Shown in pieces: positions 1 to 5,306 of a DNA stretch of 5,306 bases. A program made the translations under genes and the position numbers. The number at the start of each line of letters is the position of its first letter. Positions within the stretch are counted from its first letter, which is position 1. The DNA comes from Deltaproteobacteria bacterium. GTDB taxonomy: Bacteria; Desulfobacterota; Desulfobacteria; Desulfobacterales; ETH-SRB1. The notes below the pieces were generated by a model. It was given only the letters and a program-made list of their open reading frames with translations. It did not search any database and was not told where the DNA came from. Where the stretch lies: NCBI GenBank assembly GCA_019314185.1, contig JAFCZU010000301.1, forward strand, positions 1-5,306, written 5' to 3'.

Positions 1-905
1 AAAGTAATGATGTCGGCCCCTGTTGCTACAGATTCCTGAACAGTAGGCTCCTTTAACATTCCGTATTTTGAAAAGTCGATAAATGTTCCGCTGCCAAGAT
101 CTTCCATTACCGGAATATGATATTTTGCTCCCAGCTTAACCAGATCATTCAGGGAAACATCAGCGGTAAAACCTACAACACTGTAATTGCTTGTATGCAC
201 CTTTAACAAAAGGCCTGTATTGCTTTCGCCTGTGTCGCTTTCAATGGCTCTTTCATAATCTCTGTAATGGGTTCGGTTTGTTGTGCCCACCTCATTTAAA
301 ATACCACCGCTTTTTGCCATAACATCGGGAATCCGGAATGAACCGCCGATTTCAACGAGTTCACCCCTTGAAACAACAACCTTTTTGTCTCGTGATATCG
401 TGTCGAGACACAGCAAGACAGCGCCGGCATTATTATTTACAACCATAGCCGCCTGAGCGCCGCTTATTTCACACAATATATCCTCAACAGCGCTATATCT
501 CGAACCACGCTCTCCTTTTGACAGATCAAATTCAAGGTTTGAATACCTGCTACCAATTACCGAAAGGTTGGCAACAGCATCAGCGGCAAGTAATGAACGG
601 CCAAGGTTTGTATGAACAACAACACCTGTGGCGTTAATTGTACGCATAAGATTCAGCGCCATGGCATCCTTTGCGCCGGCTTTTACCTTATTAAGAATCA
701 TGATATCCGACAGGCTTTTTTCATCAATTTCCTTAATGCCGTCAAGTATTGTTTTTCTATGATCGTTAAGAACTAAGCGGGCGGAATGCAGCAGAACAGA
801 TCGAGGAATCTTTTCAAAAAAAGGATCTGCGCCCGCAATTTCAAGGATATGATCAACACCTGGCAGCATTTGCAACCAAGCCTGCTGTTTTTTATTTATT
901 TCCAT
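1..905 (-). CDS. selA: L-seryl-tRNA(Sec) selenium transferase SelA (selenocysteine synthase), 3' end outside window
   Basis: SelA is a cytoplasmic PLP enzyme that converts seryl-tRNA(Sec) to selenocysteinyl-tRNA(Sec) using selenophosphate, supplying selenocysteine for UGA decoding. Seen here: 301 complete codons from ATG at 905, reading leftward off the window. Family motifs in order are VHTNLGR (residues 97-103), VVNNNAGAVLL in the middle, SRGELVEIGGSFRIPDVM (179-196), NEVGTTNRT (204-212), KVHTSNY (235-241) and EDLGSG (268-273). These match E. coli SelA nearly block for block. The window stops at residue 302, just before the SGDKLLGG block, so the PLP-binding lysine (expected near residue 306) and about a third of the protein are missing. 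An in-frame TAG nine bases upstream of the ATG rules out an earlier start. No strong Shine-Dalgarno is visible. A short insertion (around residues 223-230) precedes the KVHTSN block relative to E. coli. selB, often adjacent, would lie off the left edge. Identity is very secure. Confidence 0.96.
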   Translation of the reverse strand, partial: MEINKKQQAWLQMLPGVDHILEIAGADPFFEKIPRSVLLHSARLVLNDHRKTILDGIKEIDEKSLSDIMILNKVKAGAKDAMALNLMRTINATGVVVHTNLGRSLLAADAVANLSVIGSRYSNLEFDLSKGERGSRYSAVEDILCEISGAQAAMVVNNNAGAVLLCLDTISRDKKVVVSRGELVEIGGSFRIPDVMAKSGGILNEVGTTNRTHYRDYERAIESDTGESNTGLLLKVHTSNYSVVGFTADVSLNDLVKLGAKYHIPVMEDLGSGTFIDFSKYGMLKEPTVQESVATGADIIT

Positions 906-981
906 AAAGGGCTACCCGTTAATACAAACAAATTCATTTCATATCATTTTAAAGTTAATTGTTTCAATAGTTTTCTTCGGA

Positions 982-990
982 TGATATAAT
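982..990 (+). promoter_or_regulatory. Candidate extended -10 element, rightward
   Basis: TGATATAAT is a perfect TATAAT with an upstream TG in extended -10 register, on the rfbB strand. No good -35 is present at the expected distance. If used, transcription would start near 997 and give rfbB a leader of about 200 nt. The surrounding DNA is very AT-rich, so chance matches are likely. The rest of the 906-1196 gap shows no convincing gene or RNA. Leftward promoter candidates for selA (for example TTGAGT at 1007-1012 with TTATAT at 984-989) are weaker still. Confidence 0.25.
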
Positions 991-1085
991 AAAAAATATA
1001 TAAGCAACTCAACTTTCGGGCTTGATATTAATATATAATTTTATATTATTTCAATGGGTTATGTAGATATATGGCCAAAATATAG

Positions 1086-1114
1086 TTTATAGAAGCTCTT
1101 TATAATGATATAAA
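1086..1114 (+). promoter_or_regulatory. Candidate sigma70-type promoter for rfbB
   Basis: TTTATA (1086-1091, four of six matches to TTGACA) and TATAAA (1109-1114, five of six matches to TATAAT) are separated by 17 bp. A TG sits one base upstream of the -10, in extended -10 position. Transcription would begin near 1121 and leave a leader of about 75 nt before the rfbB ATG. Of the candidates in this gap it has the best spacing, but the AT-rich context weakens the call. Confidence 0.35.
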
Positions 1115-1184
1115 GTTTGTAATTTTATTTATGTAACCTATTTGAGTAAGCAATAAATACCGTGAACCATTGAACGCTTAATTG

Positions 1185-1191
1185 AAAGGTG
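1185..1191 (+). promoter_or_regulatory. Ribosome binding site that sets the rfbB start
   Basis: AAAGGTG lies five bases before ATG 1197. It falls inside the longer reading frame that begins at TTG 1182, so it argues that the TTG is not the start and that translation begins at ATG 1197. Confidence 0.7.
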
Positions 1192-1196
1192 TTTTT

Positions 1197-2249
1197 ATGA
1201 AAAATATGCTTGTAACAGGGGGCTGCGGGTTTATCGGGTCAAATTTTATCCGCTATATGCTTTCAGAGTCCGGGTATAAAGGACGGATAATCAATGTGGA
1301 TAAATTAACTTACGCCGGCAACCCTGAAAATCTTGCTGGAATTGATAAAAAGTTCCCCGGCCGATATTGTTTTGTAAAGGCTGATATATGCGACAGACCT
1401 GCAATGCAGATGGTTTTTGAAAAATTTTCGATCGATTCCGTATGCCATTTTGCCGCTGAATCTCATGTTGACAGATCGATTGCAGAGCCTGACGCTTTTA
1501 TAAAAACAAATATTACCGGAACATTTAACCTGCTTGAGCTGGTTAGATTTTATAAGGACAAAATACTCCTTTTTCATCATATCAGTACAGATGAGGTTTA
1601 TGGCTCCATTTCTGACGGCAGCTACTTTACCGAGGATACTCCATATCATCCAAACAGCCCCTATTCCGCATCAAAGGCTGCTTCAGATCACCTCGTGAGA
1701 GCCTATGGAACAACATATGGCATACCTGTAACCATCTCTAATTGTTCAAATAATTATGGGCCATATCAGTTTCCGGAAAAACTCATCCCCCTTATTATAC
1801 TCAATGCTTTTGAAGGAAAAGCTCTTCCGGTTTACGGAAACGGGCTGAACATAAGAGACTGGCTGTATGTCAAAGACCATTGCAAGGCGGTCTGGCTCAT
1901 CATGCAAAATGGAAAACGCGGTGAAACATATAATGTTGGCGGCAACTGTGAAATGCGCAATATTGATGTTGTCAAGATGATATGCGATCTGATAGAAAAA
2001 ATGATGCCCAGCCCGAATCATCCCCATCTTCAGGACCTGATTACATTTGTCAAGGACAGGCCCGGTCACGATCTAAGATATGCCATAGACTCTAACAAGC
2101 TCCAGAGAGAACTGGATTGGGTTCCTGCCGAGTCGTTTGAAACAGGGATTAAAAAAACCATTGAATGGTATATAGACAATAAAAACTGGGTAGATAGAGT
2201 TAAAAGCGGAGAATATATGTCGTGGATTAAGCGGCAATACGATTTGTAA
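1197..2249 (+). CDS. rfbB: dTDP-glucose 4,6-dehydratase RfbB/RmlB
   Basis: This enzyme catalyses NAD+-dependent conversion of dTDP-glucose to dTDP-4-keto-6-deoxyglucose, the second step toward dTDP-L-rhamnose and other deoxysugars for O-antigen or other surface polysaccharides. It is cytoplasmic, an extended short-chain dehydrogenase. The protein is 350 residues, normal for the family. It shows the Rossmann motif GGCGFIG (8-14), DKLTYAGN (35-42), HFAAESHVDRSI (84-95), the catalytic TDE (131-133) in STDEVYG, the YxxxK pair Y156/K160 in YSASK, NCSNNYGPYQFPEKLIPL (182-199), the GNGLNIRDWLYV sugar-nucleotide block (214-225) and a late DRPGHDLRYAID. All catalytic residues are present. The frame is open back to TTG 1182, but ATG 1197 is preferred because an AAAGGTG ribosome binding site sits just upstream and MKNMLVTGG is the usual family N-terminus. 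The usual partners rfbA, rfbC and rfbD are absent from the window: selA diverges on one side and an R-M system follows on the other. Confidence 0.96.
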   Translation: MKNMLVTGGCGFIGSNFIRYMLSESGYKGRIINVDKLTYAGNPENLAGIDKKFPGRYCFVKADICDRPAMQMVFEKFSIDSVCHFAAESHVDRSIAEPDAFIKTNITGTFNLLELVRFYKDKILLFHHISTDEVYGSISDGSYFTEDTPYHPNSPYSASKAASDHLVRAYGTTYGIPVTISNCSNNYGPYQFPEKLIPLIILNAFEGKALPVYGNGLNIRDWLYVKDHCKAVWLIMQNGKRGETYNVGGNCEMRNIDVVKMICDLIEKMMPSPNHPHLQDLITFVKDRPGHDLRYAIDSNKLQRELDWVPAESFETGIKKTIEWYIDNKNWVDRVKSGEYMSWIKRQYDL

Positions 2250-2309
2250 CGATGAGTTGCTCATGAAAAACGAACACTAAAAAACTTTTATTTCTTTTCC
2301 CTTTTGTGC

Positions 2310-2331
2310 TAACTCTAAAATTTAGGAGTTA
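2310..2331. promoter_or_regulatory. Imperfect palindrome upstream of the R-M genes, possible operator
   Basis: Perfect six-base arms TAACTC (2310-2315) and GAGTTA (2326-2331) flank an inner TAAA/TTTA pair centred on A2320, with one unpaired G at 2325. It lies 60 bp before the methyltransferase start, between a poor -35-like TTGTGC (2304-2309) and a -10-like TTATAT (2329-2334). That is the layout expected of an operator or controller-protein site, as many R-M systems tune expression from such a site. No controller gene is visible in the window. It could equally be a weak RNA hairpin or chance in AT-rich DNA. Confidence 0.3.
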
Positions 2332-2391
2332 TATAGTTTAAAACAAAAGGTCAACCGCAATACATCAATGAAATAAAAAATATAGTTCACT

Positions 2392-4284
2392 ATGGAATTA
2401 AAATCAAAAGTATCGATTTTTCCATCGTCTCGCCCGATTCTGAAATGGGCGGGAGGGAAACAACAATTATTATCCATACTCTTACCCAAAACTCCCAAAA
2501 AATTTAACAGATACATAGAACCATTCTTTGGCGGCGGAGCACTGTTTTTTGCATTACAGCCTGACAACGCCATCATTTCAGAATCCAATCCGGAACTTAT
2601 AAACCTCTATCGTATAATCTCGAAAAATGTTGATAGTCTCATACAAAAACTTTATGAATTTCGGACAGATAAAGAAGAATATTATAATATCCGAACATTG
2701 GATTTTAAAAAACTTTCCCCTGTTGAAGCCGCCGCAAGAACCATATATCTAAATCGGCTCTGTTTTAATGGTCTTTATCGTGTAAATCGAAAAGGTATGT
2801 TTAATGTACCGTATGGTTATTATAAAAACCCCCGCATATGTAACCCTGATGGGTTAAAAAGCGCATGCGAAGCCTTAAAAAACGCTACCATAATCCAGGG
2901 GGATTATAAAGATGTGCTACGAAACCATGCGCAACCGGGAGATTATATATATCTCGATCCGCCTTACCTGCCTGTTTCAGAATACTCTGATTTTAAACGT
3001 TATACCAAAGAGCAGTTCTATGAAGAGGATCATGTTGAACTTGCAGAGGAAGTAAAACGACTTCATGAACTTGGATGTTACGTTTTATTGACGAATTCCA
3101 ACCATCGGATGGTCTATGAGCTGTACAACGGTTTTGAAATCGAAGTTATTCAAACTCGCAGGAATATCAATAACAAAGGGAATAAACGTAAAGGGGAAGA
3201 CGTTGTAATCTATATTCCTCCACGCCGGTATTTTCTCATAAGCCTTGTTCCACCGGAATTACCAAAGCAGATAAAAGCATATCCGTCCACACGTTTTATG
3301 GGGAGCAAACAATCTCTTTTAAAACATATATGGAACGTAACATCACAATTTGAATTTGAAACCGTTCTTGATATATTCAGTGGAAGCGGAGTTGTTGGTT
3401 ATATGTTCAAATCATTCAACAAACAGGTTATAAGCAACGATTACATGGCTATGTGTACCGCATTTGCCGAAGCCATGATAGCTAATAACACCGAAACACT
3501 TGACAAAGGCGAAGTCGAACTTCTCTTATCTCCATCTGTAAAAACAGATAATTTTGTAAGCCAAACTTTTCGAGGACTCTATTTTATTGATGAAGAAAAC
3601 GCATTTATTGATCAAATCCGGGCAAATATAAAAAAGCTGAAAAATAAAACCAAACGGTCAATAGCCACATCCGCCCTTATACGCGCCTGCCTGAAAAAAC
3701 GGCCCAGGGGAATCTTTACTTATACCGGGCATAGGTATGATGACGGACGGAAAGACCTCCGATTATCTCTGAGAGAGCACTTTTTAAAGGCCGTTAACTG
3801 TATAAATCAGGCTGTTTTCGATAACAGTAAAGAAAATAAAGCCAGGCGCGGAGATGCCATGACTATCCGGTTAAAACCGGATTTGGTTTATATTGACCCG
3901 CCTTATTACAGTCCATATTCCGATAATGAATATGTCAGGCGGTACCATTTTGTTGAAGGATTGGCGTGTAATTGGAAAGGTGTGGAAATGCAATGGCATA
4001 CGAAAACCCGCAAATTCAAAAGCTACCCCACCCCCTTTAATTCAAGAACAGGAGCATATGACGCATTTGATAAACTGTTTCGGAAATTTAAAGACAGCAT
4101 TCTAATCGTTTCCTATTCATCGAATTCCTTGCCGAATCAGGAAGAACTGACAAACCTCATGGCAAAATACAAAAGCCAGGTCGAAGTTGTTTCTATCGAC
4201 CACCGATACAGTGCTGGAAACCAGGGACACAAAATCAAAAATAATAACAACAAGGTGCAGGAATACCTGTTTGCAGGTTTTTAA
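2392..4284 (+). CDS. Fused two-domain type IIS DNA adenine-N6 methyltransferase (D12 class, two active sites)
   Basis: This is the modification enzyme of the R-M system; it transfers methyl groups from S-adenosylmethionine to adenine N6. Two complete alpha-type (MethyltransfD12-like) methyltransferases are fused in 630 residues. The N-terminal half (about 14-275) has motif X KWAGGK (18-23), motif I EPFFGGGALF (43-52), a target-recognition stretch with FNGLYRVNRKG and FNVPYGYYKNP (125-147), and motif IV DPPY (189-192); it closely resembles Dam and DpnM. A proline-rich linker (about 276-299) leads to the second half: motif X RFMGSK (301-306), motif I DIFSGSGVVGY (327-337) and motif IV DPPY (502-505), followed by SPYSDNEYVRRYHFVEGL (507-524). 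M.FokI has the same two-catalytic-domain architecture, with one domain per strand of an asymmetric site. An in-frame TAA at 2374-2376 rules out an earlier start, and no Shine-Dalgarno is visible before ATG 2392. The endonuclease begins two bases after the stop, indicating co-transcription. Both active sites appear intact. The exact target sequence is unproven. Confidence 0.93.
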   Translation: MELKSKVSIFPSSRPILKWAGGKQQLLSILLPKTPKKFNRYIEPFFGGGALFFALQPDNAIISESNPELINLYRIISKNVDSLIQKLYEFRTDKEEYYNIRTLDFKKLSPVEAAARTIYLNRLCFNGLYRVNRKGMFNVPYGYYKNPRICNPDGLKSACEALKNATIIQGDYKDVLRNHAQPGDYIYLDPPYLPVSEYSDFKRYTKEQFYEEDHVELAEEVKRLHELGCYVLLTNSNHRMVYELYNGFEIEVIQTRRNINNKGNKRKGEDVVIYIPPRRYFLISLVPPELPKQIKAYPSTRFMGSKQSLLKHIWNVTSQFEFETVLDIFSGSGVVGYMFKSFNKQVISNDYMAMCTAFAEAMIANNTETLDKGEVELLLSPSVKTDNFVSQTFRGLYFIDEENAFIDQIRANIKKLKNKTKRSIATSALIRACLKKRPRGIFTYTGHRYDDGRKDLRLSLREHFLKAVNCINQAVFDNSKENKARRGDAMTIRLKPDLVYIDPPYYSPYSDNEYVRRYHFVEGLACNWKGVEMQWHTKTRKFKSYPTPFNSRTGAYDAFDKLFRKFKDSILIVSYSSNSLPNQEELTNLMAKYKSQVEVVSIDHRYSAGNQGHKIKNNNNKVQEYLFAGF

Positions 4285-4286
4285 TC

Positions 4287-5306
4287 ATGACTCAGGCTTG
4301 GCACATAGGTAACACAACAGTCAGAACCCCTTACCGTTTAAGAGACGCTTTAATTGCTTTGGCGCATTCAGAATATCATGGCAATCTGGTAGGAAAAGAC
4401 AAAGAAAGTGGATTTGCAAGATTACTTCATGAAAAAGAAATCTTAAAAGCTGAACGAATTGACCAAGACGATTCACAGGACTTTAGCGATTTAGGGAGAA
4501 AATGGAGAAGCGCTCTCGCTCAATTAGGTTTTGTAATTCAGCATCTCACAAGAGGACATCAAAAAGGAATAGACCCTCAATATAAAGATTTCATCAAAGA
4601 ACATCCTGATTTTTCGTGGATACCATATGAAGTGACCCCTAACGGAATCAATCTTATCAATGCCAATACAATACCCGCACAGCAAGAATGTTTTTTAAGA
4701 GCTTTGGCGGCATACAGAATACCATCTGTATTTGAACTCCGATATAACTTTGAACAATTTTCACCTTTACGCCATGTTCTTGAGATCCTGATAAATCTCG
4801 AAAACAAAAAAGTTGAGCCAGTGATTAAATTTTGGGAAATGGCAGTTTTGCAATTAACAACTCCCGAAAACGGTTACGAAAACATCACAAACAACGTCCT
4901 CAAATACAGAGAAGAAAGAAAAAAGAGTGCCAACAAAAAAAGATTCGATCAGAAAATGAGGCTAAAAGCAACAAGCGGCAACACAACAAGGGCAAGAACT
5001 CTTAAAGATTACGCCGACTTAAATATTCGATATCTTAAAGCCACAGGTCTGTTTCAATCTTCCGGCAGAGGGATAGCAATTTTACCGGAAAAACGCATCC
5101 TGGTTGAAAAACTCCTTGAAGATAAATTGATAGCTTATGACGACAATACATATATAAAAGAAATATGGACAGGGGCCGTATTACCAACTGATAACAGAGA
5201 AACAGCTCAAATTGTTATCAAATCATTGGTTGATAATATCAAAAAATTCGGTGAAGAAATTTCTTTCCCGAAACTTGCAGATAAAACCCCTCAAGAGCTC
5301 TCAAAT
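4287..5306 (+). CDS. AlwI-family type IIS restriction endonuclease, 3' end outside window
   Basis: This is the cleavage partner of the upstream methyltransferase. The frame is open from ATG 4287 to the window edge (340 codons, no stop). The N-terminus has WHIGNTTVRTPYRLRDAL (5-22) and DLGRKWRSALAQLGF (68-82), which I recall as hallmarks of AlwI-type nucleases. The middle region resembles the DNA-recognition part of Nt.BspD6I, chiefly in KYREERKK (206-213), in TLKDYADLNIRYLKATGLF (238-256, against a matching TGLF block in BspD6I) and in ILPEK (265-269). Known members (AlwI, PleI, MlyI, BspD6I) recognise five-base asymmetric sites and cut a few bases away with a C-terminal PD-(D/E)XK domain. 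That domain would lie past the window, so catalytic residues cannot be checked. BspD6I is about 600 residues, so roughly the N-terminal 55-60 percent is probably seen. A weak CAGGT (4274-4278) upstream of the ATG may serve as ribosome binding site, and translation is probably coupled to the methyltransferase. Confidence 0.88.
   Translation, partial: MTQAWHIGNTTVRTPYRLRDALIALAHSEYHGNLVGKDKESGFARLLHEKEILKAERIDQDDSQDFSDLGRKWRSALAQLGFVIQHLTRGHQKGIDPQYKDFIKEHPDFSWIPYEVTPNGINLINANTIPAQQECFLRALAAYRIPSVFELRYNFEQFSPLRHVLEILINLENKKVEPVIKFWEMAVLQLTTPENGYENITNNVLKYREERKKSANKKRFDQKMRLKATSGNTTRARTLKDYADLNIRYLKATGLFQSSGRGIAILPEKRILVEKLLEDKLIAYDDNTYIKEIWTGAVLPTDNRETAQIVIKSLVDNIKKFGEEISFPKLADKTPQELSN

Noticed and set aside
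786..989. 67-codon open frame on the plus strand
   Set aside because: It overlaps the selA start antisense and runs into AT-rich intergenic DNA. It has no ribosome binding site and no recognisable motif.
1054..1092. 12-codon plus-strand frame in the selA-rfbB gap as a leader peptide
   Set aside because: No ribosome binding site, no regulatory codon run and no attenuator hairpin are apparent. It is likely chance.
906..1196. tRNA, SECIS-like or other RNA gene in the divergent gap
   Set aside because: No cloverleaf-type stems or TTCGA-like arm were found. The region is AT-rich and best explained as divergent promoter DNA.
1305..2264. Three minus-strand open frames under rfbB
   Set aside because: They are antisense shadows of rfbB, whose full motif set is on the plus strand.
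2252..2264. ATGAG/CTCAT hairpin just after the rfbB stop as a terminator
   Set aside because: The stem is only five base pairs and is followed by A residues, not a T run, so it does not look like an intrinsic terminator.
2322..2588. 88-codon minus-strand frame over the methyltransferase start
   Set aside because: It is antisense to the Dam-like KWAGGK and FFGGG coding region, and no family resemblance was seen.
3893..4105. 70-codon plus-strand frame within the methyltransferase
   Set aside because: It is an out-of-frame overlap of the second DPPY region and has no motif of its own.
4577..4807. 76-codon minus-strand frame
   Set aside because: It is antisense to the AlwI-family nuclease frame, which is supported by family motifs on the plus strand.

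Overview
The window is 5.3 kb of moderately AT-rich bacterial DNA with four genes. Two are cut by the window edges. A selA gene (selenocysteine-tRNA synthesis) runs leftward off the left end. Divergent from it, across an AT-rich gap of about 290 bp, is a complete rfbB/rmlB gene (dTDP-glucose 4,6-dehydratase). Downstream on the same strand lies a restriction-modification (R-M) pair: a complete 630-residue DNA adenine methyltransferase made of two fused catalytic halves, then the first 340 codons of an AlwI-family type IIS restriction endonuclease that runs off the right end.

The host is a bacterium that makes selenoproteins and a deoxysugar-containing surface polysaccharide. The selA sequence and base composition would fit an anaerobe such as a member of the Desulfobacterota, but nothing in the window fixes the taxon, so this is only a guess. 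The R-M genes look more AT-rich than selA and rfbB by eye, as is common for horizontally acquired R-M systems.

Layout: 1-905 selA (minus strand, 3' part missing); 906-1196 divergent intergenic region with candidate sigma70-type promoters; 1197-2249 rfbB; 2250-2391 intergenic region with an imperfect palindrome that may be an operator for the R-M genes; 2392-4284 fused methyltransferase; 4287-5306 endonuclease (3' part missing), starting only two bases after the methyltransferase stop codon.

How the genes work together: the two R-M genes almost certainly form one transcription unit and one type IIS system. An asymmetric site has a different sequence on each strand, so it needs two methylation specificities, and the fused methyltransferase has two DPPY active sites. 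Its N-terminal half is closely Dam/DpnM-like and keeps the residues that read GATC in Dam. The nuclease belongs to the AlwI/PleI/MlyI/BspD6I family. Together these suggest a site related to GGATC, which is a prediction and not something the sequence proves. selA and rfbB appear to be unrelated housekeeping or surface-polysaccharide neighbours.
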